DNA of 64,000 bases from Brevibacillus panacihumi. GTDB lineage: Bacteria > Bacillota > Bacilli > Brevibacillales > Brevibacillaceae. The translations under genes and the position numbers were made by a program. Shown one piece after another: positions 57,052-64,000 of the stretch (position 1 is its first letter; each line of letters opens with the position of its first letter). Where the stretch lies: NCBI RefSeq assembly GCF_003710985.1, contig NZ_RHHT01000031.1, forward strand, positions 122,464 through 186,463, given 5' to 3'. The notes beneath the pieces were generated by a model. The model was not told the DNA's origin and did not search any database. It worked only from the letters and a program-made list of their open reading frames with translations.

Positions 57052-57080
57052 ATCTCAAAAGTGCGGATCACTTTTGTCAA
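57052..57080 (-). promoter_or_regulatory. Putative promoter with palindromic operator for the CBS-AGDEF operon
   Basis: TTGACA (57080-57075, perfect minus-35) and TGAGAT (57057-57052, weak minus-10) with a 17-base spacer. The spacer is a palindrome: CAAAAGTG, five bases, CACTTTTG (57056-57076). That is the layout of a repressor-controlled promoter. It lies about 145 bases before the 117-residue gene, in the 480-base gap 56908-57387, which otherwise holds only an AT-rich stretch and another inverted repeat. Confidence 0.45.
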
Positions 57081-57257
57081 TTCTCTATAAAATAAGTCTC
57101 AATAACCAATTGAAATTCGACATTATATGTCTTTATTCCTACTTCATTCGCCAAATTTTTGCAATCTCCTTTTGAAAAAGCACTTTTTCCTGTAAAAACC
57201 AAATATTTTAAAATTTATAAGGAAAACATCTATACCTAATGAGAGTGTAGGAAGAGA

Positions 57258-57288
57258 AAATCCGCCAATTGTTATCATTGACGGATTT
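57258..57288 (-). repeat. Inverted repeat after the CBO0543 gene, possible weak terminator
   Basis: AAATCCGTCAAT pairs with ATTGGCGGATTT on the minus strand (12 pairs, one G-U; seven-base loop), followed by pyrimidine-rich TCTCTTCCTACAC. It is downstream of the CBO0543 gene and may end that transcript, though no true T-run follows. Confidence 0.5.
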
Positions 57289-57387
57289 AGAAAGCTGCTA
57301 TTTCGTCTCTTGCTTAGTACGGGTTCTCCCCAGTTTTACCTTCAAGACTTAGCGTAAAGCACCTTGCCTGCAGCCTATTCGAATCAT

Positions 57388-57738
57388 CTATGAAAACTTC
57401 TGATGAAACCGCCACACCAGCCATAGAAACAGGCTGTACCCGAAGAAGGAATAGACATGCCGCCATTCACTGCTGTGGACAAACCATCCCAAGCTTTCTG
57501 AAACCTGTTCGGCGTAAGCGGCAATGATTCCAAACAGCAGGATGGCAAACCACCTCGGCCATGTATGCAACCGCTGCAACAAGGAGAGACAGATTGCAGT
57601 GACAACCGGTAGGACAAGCAATGTGAAGAGGACATGAATGTCAAAAACACCGGGGAAAAGCCGTACAGGAAACGAGTACAGCTGCTTATTTACCAGAATG
57701 AGATCCAGATACGTTCCCAGCCAGGATGCGAAAATCAT
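57388..57738 (-). CDS. CBO0543 family integral membrane protein
   Basis: About 116 residues with four hydrophobic segments: MIFASWLGTYLDLILVNKQL, VLFTLLVLPVVTAICLSLLQ, WFAILLFGIIAAYAEQVSES and VYSFFGYSLFLWLVWRF. These match the small CBO0543 membrane family, function unknown. Start uncertain: ATG 57738 gives the usual N-terminus but has no good ribosome binding site; an upstream ATG at 57831 would overlap the DUF2515 gene by 71 bases. Confidence 0.75.
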   Translation of the reverse strand: MIFASWLGTYLDLILVNKQLYSFPVRLFPGVFDIHVLFTLLVLPVVTAICLSLLQRLHTWPRWFAILLFGIIAAYAEQVSESLGWFVHSSEWRHVYSFFGYSLFLWLVWRFHQKFS

Positions 57739-57760
57739 CGACGGCAGATATGATTTCCGC

Positions 57761-58903
57761 CTAGTCTTGCCTGATCGCGGTTTGTGCCATGACCGCAAGT
57801 TCGATTTTCTCCAGCGTTTTACAGTAATCATCCATGATCTCCCCGTCTATGTTTTCTTCAACCTGGAGGAAGTACGTGATGGCTTTCCAATCCTCACACC
57901 AATCCCCGGCTTCTGCCTCAGGATGATCCACATCCTTCCAAGCATGCAGCAGGGTTGGGCTGAAAAGGCGGCTTGCTCCCGGTTTCAATCGACCGTTCAC
58001 TGTTCGCTTTTTATACAAGACACCGGGCGTGGTTTCCTTTACGTCGTTGAACAAATGTGGCCAGTAATCTTTGCGGGAGCCGGTATGCGGATGATCCGCC
58101 GCCCAGGCCACTGCTCCTTGCAGGATGTCAGCTCGATCAAAAAGCAATGCGTATAACTGCTTTCCTAATCGGATTCGTTCATAAAGCGAGGCAAAATGCT
58201 GAAGCGTTTGCCCGACCAGATATGGCTCACTGCTCCCCTCCCGATAACAAGGAAAGACAATCTGATTTAAACGCAATACGTCCTGCAGTTTGAATTCAAG
58301 CGTTTGCAGAACCGTTTTTTGATAATACGAATTTTTGATGATCCTCTTTTCCAAATAGTTTTGCTCGTTGATAATAAGTCCCATTGCCAAAAGATCGCGG
58401 TCGCCAGTCAACCAGAAGTGATTCCAGATGACCTCCATAAAGACGGATACATGAAAGAAAGGCAGTAGATGAAACAGGTTCTTCTCCCTTTTCAGACTTT
58501 CCTCGTACAGCAAAAATTGCGGGTAGACGTCTTGAAAAATCAGCCAATTGCCGCGTTCCAAAAACTGAAAAAAATCGTTCTGTTCCGCGGTGGAAAGCAG
58601 CCTGGAGAGAAGCTCTCCTTTCAGGTCGGTCATATTCCAGCCGCCGTTTCTTGACACCATGTGACCCAAAAAGGCCCAGTGAATCTCGGGATGGCTTCGA
58701 TAATACTCGTAATACGCCATGGTTCGCGTCACATTGTTTTTGTTGCGTTGCCGCGTGCATTCCTTGATGTGATGAATCAGTTGTTGTTCACTTTGTGGCA
58801 ACTCTGATTGATCTACAACCCGTTTCGCTCGAAGTTTTACTTTTTTGTTTAATTCTCTGCCAATCTTGAACTGCACACCGAATTGTTTGAGCGGGATACC
58901 CAT
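57761..58903 (-). CDS. DUF2515 family protein (YppC-like)
   Basis: 380 residues, soluble, helical, matching the DUF2515 family (YppC of B. subtilis). Recognisable blocks include NKNNVTRTMAYYEYYRSHPE, IHWAFLGHMVSRNGGWNMTD and INEQNYLEKRII. No catalytic motif is known. GAGAGGG is five bases before the ATG. Divergent from the squalene-hopene cyclase gene, sharing a 90-base promoter region. Confidence 0.85.
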   Translation of the reverse strand: MGIPLKQFGVQFKIGRELNKKVKLRAKRVVDQSELPQSEQQLIHHIKECTRQRNKNNVTRTMAYYEYYRSHPEIHWAFLGHMVSRNGGWNMTDLKGELLSRLLSTAEQNDFFQFLERGNWLIFQDVYPQFLLYEESLKREKNLFHLLPFFHVSVFMEVIWNHFWLTGDRDLLAMGLIINEQNYLEKRIIKNSYYQKTVLQTLEFKLQDVLRLNQIVFPCYREGSSEPYLVGQTLQHFASLYERIRLGKQLYALLFDRADILQGAVAWAADHPHTGSRKDYWPHLFNDVKETTPGVLYKKRTVNGRLKPGASRLFSPTLLHAWKDVDHPEAEAGDWCEDWKAITYFLQVEENIDGEIMDDYCKTLEKIELAVMAQTAIRQD

Positions 58904-58994
58904 GCCTACCCTCTCCTATCCAGAACCGTTTGTGCACACATGCATAACGTGGATATAGGCAGATATCCTGGGATGAAGAAAGGTATGGCGAAAC

Positions 58995-60857
58995 ATGAAA
59001 GAAAGAGTGGAATCGGAAATAAACCGGATCGTTCATCGATTGCAGGGCAGCCAATCGCCAGACGGAGCTTGGCGTTTTTGTCTGGAAAGCGGGCCGCTGA
59101 CTAATGCGTATATGATCATCCTATTGCGCAGCTTGCGTATAGATGACGAGGAGTTTATCAGCGGTTTGGCGCAACGAATCGCCGCATTGCAAGTGGAAAA
59201 CGGAACGTGGAAGCTGTTTCACGATGAAGAAAGAGGGAATCTTTCCGCGACCGTCGAAGCGTACTACGCTCTCCTCTACGCTGGCCATAGCTGGAACGAC
59301 GAAGAGCACATGCTGACTGCCAAACAGCAGATCTTGGCCAAAGGCGGGCTCTCGCAAACAAGCATGCTGACCAAGCTCATGCTATCTCTGTCAGGCCAAA
59401 TTCCATGGGATGCGCATGTAACAATTCCTATTGAAGGGATGCTTCTGCCTCACTGGGCCCCCTTCCATTTTTTCGATTTTGTCGGGTACGCGCGAGTACA
59501 TATCGCTCCCATCCTGATCCTGACAGACCGCAAGCTGGTCATCCAGACGGAGAGAACTCCCGATATCTCTGAGCTTCGAATCCCCAGTACGGCTGATCAT
59601 CACTCTTTCGCAGCGCGTTATCTCCAAAAGCGAATTGAAGATGTCATCAAGTTTCTACCCTATACGGCGCAGATCCATCAGGAGGCGCTGAATCAAGCAA
59701 AACAATTCATGCTGAAACGGCTCGAAGCGGATGGTACCTTATACAGTTACCTCACTTCCACCGTTCTCATGATCTTCGCTTTGCTGTCACTCGGCTATCC
59801 CAAAAGTCATCCCGTTATCACCCGCGCTGTTGCTGGCCTAAAAACGATGGCTTGCCACAGAAACGGACAGATTCATATGCAGGATGCGACATCAACGGTT
59901 TGGGATACTGCCTTGCTGACCCATGCTCTTCAAGTATCCGGAGTCTCTGCATCCCATCCGATGCTACAAAAAGCAGGCAGATACTTGCTTTCTCGGCAAC
60001 AAGACAAATATGGCGATTGGGTGCTGCATAACCATGCTGCGCTTCCGGGAGGGTGGGGATTTTCCGATAGCAACACAATCAACCCTGACATTGATGACAC
60101 AACAGCCGCTTTGCGGGCGATCAGCCAGATGCAAAAAACCGATCTGGTCTACCAGAGAGCGTGGCAACGGGGTCTGAACTGGCTGTTGTCCATGCAAAAT
60201 GATGACGGGGGTTGGCCAGCTTTTGAAAAAAACACCAACAAACAAATCTTGTCGTGGCTTCCGATCGAAGGAGCAGATGCCGTCAGCACGGACCCGTCCA
60301 CAACTGATTTGACGGGAAGGACCTTGGAGTTTCTGGGAAACCATGCTGGAATGAACGTGCGTGACCCGAGCATACAAAAAGCGGTTAGCTGGCTCTTGCG
60401 AAATCAAGAAGAGAATGGCTCCTGGTATGGCCGCTGGGGGATTTGCTATATATACGGGACGTGGTCGGCGGTTACCGGGCTGATCGCGGTTGGTGTACCA
60501 GCGGAACATCCCGCGATACAAAAAGCGGTACAGTGGTTATTGCGCATCCAAAATCAAGACGGGGGATGGGGAGAATCCTGTAACAGCGATATTGTCAAAT
60601 CCTATGTTCCTTTAGGGGCAAGTACGCCTTCGCAAACTGCCTGGGCAGTCGACACCCTCATCGCCGCCTCCCCGACACCCACATTGCCGATGATACGTGG
60701 CATACAATTTTTACTGGGGAAAGAAGGGAATCAAGATTGGACTCTTTCGTACCCGACAGGTGCGGCACTGCCTGGCGGCTTTTACTTCCATTACAATAGT
60801 TACCGATACATTTGGCCCTTGATTGCCCTCGGACATTTTCAAAAAAAGTATGGGTAG
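58995..60857 (+). CDS. sqhC: Squalene-hopene cyclase (sporulenol synthase family)
   Basis: 620 residues, class II triterpene cyclase that folds squalene or a C35 terpene into hopanoid or sporulenol-type products. The catalytic DxDD is at 365-368 ([15 protein letters not shown]), and QW repeats occur throughout (QSPDGAWRF near the start, QNDDGGWPAF, QEENGSWYGRWG, QNQDGGWGES). Membrane-associated monotopic fold expected. Codon use resembles the neighbours. No squalene synthase gene is in the window, so the substrate must be made elsewhere. Start at ATG 58995 with AAAGG 11 bases upstream. Sporulation control, as in B. subtilis sqhC, is possible but no promoter was identified. Confidence 0.94.
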   Translation: MKERVESEINRIVHRLQGSQSPDGAWRFCLESGPLTNAYMIILLRSLRIDDEEFISGLAQRIAALQVENGTWKLFHDEERGNLSATVEAYYALLYAGHSWNDEEHMLTAKQQILAKGGLSQTSMLTKLMLSLSGQIPWDAHVTIPIEGMLLPHWAPFHFFDFVGYARVHIAPILILTDRKLVIQTERTPDISELRIPSTADHHSFAARYLQKRIEDVIKFLPYTAQIHQEALNQAKQFMLKRLEADGTLYSYLTSTVLMIFALLSLGYPKSHPVITRAVAGLKTMACHRNGQIHMQDATSTVWDTALLTHALQVSGVSASHPMLQKAGRYLLSRQQDKYGDWVLHNHAALPGGWGFSDSNTINPDIDDTTAALRAISQMQKTDLVYQRAWQRGLNWLLSMQNDDGGWPAFEKNTNKQILSWLPIEGADAVSTDPSTTDLTGRTLEFLGNHAGMNVRDPSIQKAVSWLLRNQEENGSWYGRWGICYIYGTWSAVTGLIAVGVPAEHPAIQKAVQWLLRIQNQDGGWGESCNSDIVKSYVPLGASTPSQTAWAVDTLIAASPTPTLPMIRGIQFLLGKEGNQDWTLSYPTGAALPGGFYFHYNSYRYIWPLIALGHFQKKYG

Positions 60858-60948
60858 GCTAGCACAATTTGCCATTTTGAGAAATGAGCTCGAGACAGCA
60901 GGATTCCTCATTCTTAGAACGAGGACTTGGCGGTAATCCCAAAAAGGA

Positions 60949-61269
60949 GTGGTACTTATACCTGATGCCCCTGTTTCGACGATTCACGTCCATGTCATGG
61001 AGACGTTTTCGATTTCTCTTGCATCCAATCCCTCGACAGGCTATCGGTGGATGTTATCCAATCCGCCTGATCCTCGCTACCTTTCCCTGCTGGAGACTAC
61101 TTATCTGCCGCCTTCTACCCCTACAACCAGGTTTGGCCAAAGCGGCAGACAAATCTGGAGATTCCGGGCGCTAACTCGAGGTGTGACCAGTCTCTCCTTT
61201 AAATACTGTCGCCCTTGGGATGAAAGCGACTGCGCTCAATTTCACTTTTACATGATTGCGATACAGTAG
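60949..61269 (+). CDS. Chagasin-like (I42 family) peptidase inhibitor
   Basis: 106 residues. The I42 hallmarks are present: the NPSTGYRW loop (LASNPSTGYRWML), a Trp/Phe strand (QSGRQIWRFRALTRG) and the C-terminal YCRPWDESD loop. These loops bind the active site of papain-like cysteine proteases in known members. No signal peptide is seen. The start is poor: GTG 60949 sits inside AAGGAG, and a stop lies five codons upstream, so the N-terminus is uncertain. Convergent with yifB and 91 bases after sqhC. Confidence 0.8.
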   Translation: MVLIPDAPVSTIHVHVMETFSISLASNPSTGYRWMLSNPPDPRYLSLLETTYLPPSTPTTRFGQSGRQIWRFRALTRGVTSLSFKYCRPWDESDCAQFHFYMIAIQ

Positions 61270-61330
61270 GTCTATAGGTTCCAACGTTAGAAAAACAGAA
61301 GGCATCCTCGATAAGACTCGATGAGCAGAA

Positions 61331-62875
61331 TTAGCATACGCCGACTTGGCGATCCAGCGCCCGATAACGGATTGCTTCTGCCACATGGGATGAGCCAATG
61401 TCCTCCGCTCCCGCCAGGTCCGCAATTGTTCTGGCCAGCTTGACGATCCGATCGTAGGCGCGCGCACTTAGCCCCAAGGTTTCGATGGCCATTTGCAGCA
61501 GTTCCTGACCCTCTTTGTCCAGCATGCAGTAACGGCGCAATTCTTCTCCACTCATCGCGCTGTTGAATGGCGATGTGGCGCGATGGCCAAACCTTTTGCT
61601 CTGAATTGTTCTAGCGGCTTCCACTCTGTCGCGGATCACGGCGGATGATTCTGCTACGCTGCGTTGATTTAACAGGTGAACAGGTACCCTCGGCACCTCC
61701 AGATGTAAATCGATTCGATCCAGGAGCGGGCCAGACAGCTTGGCCCGGTATCGCTGAATCTGCAGGGGCGAGCAATAGCATTCCCGCTGGTCCCTGGACC
61801 CGAAGTAACCACACGGACACGGATTGCACGAGCCAATTAGCAGAAACCGGGCCGGGAAGGTAAATACCTGCTTGGATCGCCCAATCGTCACGACTCCTGC
61901 TTCTAACGGCTGGCGCAGCACCTCCAATACATGGCGTGAGAATTCGGGCATTTCGTCCAGAAAGAGGATGCCTCCATGGGAAAGACTGCACTCTCCTGGC
62001 CGCGGTATCTGCGTCCCCCCTCCAATCAGCGCTGTCGCGGTGATCGTATGATGGGGAGAGCGAAAAGGGCGCTCACGTACCAGACCGCTGGTACGCGTCA
62101 AATGCCCGGCAATACTGTAGATTTTCGTTACTTCATACGATTCTTCCATCGTCATCTGCGGCATGATCCCAGGAAGACAATTGGCAAGCAGTGTCTTCCC
62201 GGATCCGGGTGGGCCTACCAGGATCACATTGTGAAATCCCGCTGCTGCAATCTCCAGCCCCCGCTTGACGAGGTTCTGGCCGTAGACGTTGCTGAAATCT
62301 GGGTATTCTGTGCTTCTGTGCAGACTGATGGTCTTCATTCCCTTGGCGTCGGATCCTCGGGATACAAGCTGCTCCTGCGTCCAATACTTTGCTGCGTCCT
62401 GCAAATGTGCGGCTGGCAGCACCACGATGTCGACCAGACGGGCTTCCGCCTCGTTTTGTTCGGGCAGAACCACGTGTGTAAAGCCGTTTCTTTTTGCTTC
62501 CAGGAGAATCGGCAACACACCAGACACTGGACGCAGTGATCCATCCAATGCAAGCTCCCCCAAGATCAGGATGCGCTCTTCCCGTGGCGGAATTTGTTTG
62601 GAAGCAAGCAAGATTCCGATCGCGATCGCCAAGTCGAAGCCCGACCCTTCCTTGCGTTGATCGGCAGGTGCCAAATTGACGGTAATGCGCTGCATCGGGT
62701 AGTCAAAGCCCGCATTTCGCATCGCGGACCGGACGCGGTCCCGCGCCTCTTTTACTGCAGAACCGCCAAGTCCGACCAGGTCAAACTGCGGCAGCCCGTT
62801 GGCGATGTCTGTCTCCACAGAAACCATCATGCCATCTATTCCCATTACGGTACCGGAAAAACTGCAAGCGTACAT
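61331..62875 (-). CDS. YifB/ComM family Mg-chelatase-like AAA ATPase
   Basis: 514 residues. N-terminal Lon-like S5 fold (VSVETDIANGLPQFDLVGLG, RITVNLAPADQRKEGSGFDL), a central AAA module with Walker A GPPGSGKTLLANCLPG and Walker B ILFLDEMPEFSR, and a C-terminal Mg-chelatase-like helical domain with two CxC-like zinc residues (GSCNPCPCGYFGSRDQRECY). ComM in Haemophilus and Vibrio is a branch-migration helicase for transformation. Start set at ATG 62875, six bases after GGAGGGG. Confidence 0.93.
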   Translation of the reverse strand: MYACSFSGTVMGIDGMMVSVETDIANGLPQFDLVGLGGSAVKEARDRVRSAMRNAGFDYPMQRITVNLAPADQRKEGSGFDLAIAIGILLASKQIPPREERILILGELALDGSLRPVSGVLPILLEAKRNGFTHVVLPEQNEAEARLVDIVVLPAAHLQDAAKYWTQEQLVSRGSDAKGMKTISLHRSTEYPDFSNVYGQNLVKRGLEIAAAGFHNVILVGPPGSGKTLLANCLPGIMPQMTMEESYEVTKIYSIAGHLTRTSGLVRERPFRSPHHTITATALIGGGTQIPRPGECSLSHGGILFLDEMPEFSRHVLEVLRQPLEAGVVTIGRSKQVFTFPARFLLIGSCNPCPCGYFGSRDQRECYCSPLQIQRYRAKLSGPLLDRIDLHLEVPRVPVHLLNQRSVAESSAVIRDRVEAARTIQSKRFGHRATSPFNSAMSGEELRRYCMLDKEGQELLQMAIETLGLSARAYDRIVKLARTIADLAGAEDIGSSHVAEAIRYRALDRQVGVC

Positions 62876-62964
62876 ATGTTTCCCCTCCACCTATAGCGTA
62901 GGAAAAGATAGAGGGTAGGGGCAAGTTTTTTGGTATTCGACTCTAAAACACCATGATTTCGCAT

Positions 62965-63051
62965 TTATTCACATGCAATCCCATCGTTATCTCTATCAAG
63001 TGCAGGACAATTACCGGACAATCCAACAATTTTCAATCGTGTTAGTACGAC
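62965..63051 (-). pseudogene. C-terminal remnant of an Excalibur calcium-binding domain
   Basis: Minus-strand frame of 28 codons between a TAG (63052-63054) and a TAA (62965-62967). Its end reads SGNCPALDRDNDGIACE, the distinctive Excalibur end with the DxDxDG-type calcium loop and final Cys. The first half of the domain, including the first conserved Cys, and any signal peptide are missing, and no start codon with a ribosome binding site is present. Such domains cap secreted or surface proteins. It looks like the broken tail of a lost gene. Confidence 0.65.
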
Positions 63052-63059
63052 CTAAAACG

Positions 63060-63094
63060 CCGCAGCCTCTTGGCTATTAGTCAAGAGGCTGCGG
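63060..63094 (-). terminator. Strong inverted repeat after the DUF4303 gene
   Basis: CCGCAGCCTCTTG pairs perfectly with CAAGAGGCTGCGG (13 pairs, nine-base loop). On the minus strand it is followed by CGTTTTAGG; on the plus strand by TATAAAATTTT. Likely a terminator for the DUF4303 gene, possibly usable from both sides. Confidence 0.75.
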
Positions 63095-63131
63095 TATAAA
63101 ATTTTACATTGTATATGAATCCGGGACATTT

Positions 63132-63884
63132 CTAGCTTTTTATATCATTTATGAGTTCTTCACATATGTATCTTTCTGCTTCTGATAAATCAATCTCATT
63201 TAACTTTTCAATAATATAGGGCAGAAGCCCACTCCCTATATTTACTAAGCATTCATAGGCATGATAGTCAGTTTTACAATACTTAGATATTACATTATTA
63301 TCGGTACGCCATTTATTACTCTTGATTTGCAATAACCAAAATTCTAGCTGCTCTTTTACCGATTTGCTTTTTTGTCTTTGTACGATCTTGAGGAATTCTT
63401 CATCATTCACTTTCTCTTCTGGAAAAACTCCTATAAAATATAGCTGATGGTCCATTAAGCTCTTGGGAATAATCGTATCTTGTTCGGGACTATAATTTAG
63501 CTCCTTTAGATTAATACAATAATATAAGCTCATTATATCGTTAAGCTGATCGGGCAAATCCTCAAAACTGAAATCGAAATCACCTTCACTAAATCTTAGG
63601 CTTATTTTTGTTTGTTCAAATGAGCGATCATAAAAGGAATCGTTCGTTTCTATCAATTTCTTTTTGTAATTCTCATAGTACCGGTTAGCTGTTTTTTCTA
63701 ATGCCTCTTCAGTATTTATGTGTATGATAAAACTTCCATGTGTTACATCAGTATATAGGGAAAAAACGTAAACTCCTTTATTTTCATCCGTTTTTGCAAA
63801 CTTATTGATGGTTTCAGTACAATGTTGAAACAACAAATCCTCGATTTTTTTAGCATCGACTACTACCCCTGTACTTCCGTGCAA
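63132..63884 (-). CDS. DUF4303 family protein, start probably disrupted by a one-base deletion
   Basis: 250 codons open from TTG 63884. The sequence from about residue 12 (KKIEDLLFQHCTETINKFAK, VYVFSLYTDVTHGSFIIHIN) matches DUF4303, a family frequent in polymorphic-toxin immunity neighbourhoods. The TTG start has no proper ribosome binding site. A better start exists in another frame: AGGGG, nine bases, ATG CTA then an A7 run; one extra A would give MLKKIEDLLFQHC. The gene is markedly more AT-rich than the core genes, a sign of transfer. The frame upstream of TTG is open to a TAG without a start. Confidence 0.7.
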   Translation of the reverse strand: MHGSTGVVVDAKKIEDLLFQHCTETINKFAKTDENKGVYVFSLYTDVTHGSFIIHINTEEALEKTANRYYENYKKKLIETNDSFYDRSFEQTKISLRFSEGDFDFSFEDLPDQLNDIMSLYYCINLKELNYSPEQDTIIPKSLMDHQLYFIGVFPEEKVNDEEFLKIVQRQKSKSVKEQLEFWLLQIKSNKWRTDNNVISKYCKTDYHAYECLVNIGSGLLPYIIEKLNEIDLSEAERYICEELINDIKS

Positions 63885-64000
63885 ATCATTTCGCTCTATC
63901 AGCTGTAACTGCTAAACTAAATTCAACAGTATCCGCCAAATAGAAATGAACACTTTTTTCTTTCACTTGGTAACCCAGTTAAGCTATGATTACTTGTTCA

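Noticed and set aside
56908..57387. A small RNA or riboswitch in the 480-base gap before the CBS-AGDEF operon
   Set aside because: Apart from the promoter palindrome and one inverted repeat no known riboswitch core or terminator-antiterminator arrangement was found.
58904..58994. A sporulation-type (SigK or SigE) promoter for sqhC
   Set aside because: Only scattered partial matches were seen in the 90-base divergent region, not enough to call.
60884..61174. Overlapping plus-strand ORF in another frame of the chagasin-like gene
   Set aside because: Arg/Phe-rich composition without family features; the I42 motifs are in the other frame.
63886..63978. Minus-strand fragment reading VHFYLADTVEFSLAVTADRAK at the right edge, possibly the tail of another gene
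   Set aside because: Only 30 codons between two stops, no ribosome binding site, no family recognised; could be chance in AT-rich DNA.

Overview
The window is a continuous block of low-GC Gram-positive (Bacillales) chromosome. Gene order and protein sequences fit a Brevibacillus-like member of the Paenibacillaceae: the ispG-rseP-dxr-cdsA-uppS-frr-pyrH-tsf-rpsB run, a complete fla/che operon with fliY, cheC, cheD, flhF, flhG and sigD, and the codY-hslU-hslV-xerC-trmFO-topA-dprA-sucD-sucC run. G+C is near one half by eye. No rRNA, tRNA, CRISPR array or insertion sequence was seen. Almost everything is on the minus strand; only the squalene-hopene cyclase gene and a small chagasin-like gene at 59-61 kb are on the plus strand. 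Genus-level naming is inference. || Layout, by window coordinate (minus-strand transcription runs right to left). 1-11 kb: start of polC, then proS, ispG, rseP, dxr, cdsA, uppS, frr, pyrH, tsf, rpsB (translation, MEP isoprenoid steps, phospholipid and undecaprenyl precursor synthesis). 11-41.4 kb: one very long motility and chemotaxis operon, starting at flgB (41.4 kb) and ending with sigD, a FapA/DUF342 gene, a small coiled-coil gene, a swrB-like gene and an MltG-like stub. 41.8-52.5 kb: codY, hslUV, xerC, trmFO, topA, dprA, sucCD. 52.7-58.9 kb: a lineage-specific stretch with a lipoprotein, an AlbA_2 protein, an SCP2 protein, a YbjQ protein, a CBS-AGDEF diguanylate-cyclase-like protein with a small partner, a CBO0543 membrane protein and a DUF2515 protein. 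59-63 kb: squalene-hopene cyclase, chagasin-like inhibitor and the YifB/ComM AAA ATPase. 63-64 kb: an AT-richer accessory end with a degraded Excalibur-domain fragment and a DUF4303 gene whose start looks frameshifted. || How the genes fit together. The fla/che block encodes rod and hook parts (flgB, flgC, fliE, flgG), MS ring and switch (fliF, fliG, fliM, fliY), export gate and ATPase complex (flhA, flhB, fliP, fliQ, fliR, fliO, fliH, fliI, fliJ), hook-length control (fliK), placement (flhF, flhG), chemotaxis signalling (cheA, cheB, cheW, cheC, cheD, cheY) and the late sigma factor. Tight ATGA-type overlaps show strong translational coupling. flgD is not in its usual place after fliK. codY, the GTP/branched-chain amino acid sensor, sits immediately upstream of the operon. 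|| Many start codons were moved inward from the longest open frame because a clear Shine-Dalgarno sequence points to an internal ATG, GTG or TTG; the reason is given in each entry. The most unusual points are the probable one-base deletion at the start of the DUF4303 gene, the Excalibur remnant, the missing flgD, an HslV N-terminus lacking the serine reported as nucleophile in B. subtilis, the palindrome inside a putative promoter of the CBS-AGDEF operon, and the catalytic-domain-less MltG-like protein at the end of the motility operon.
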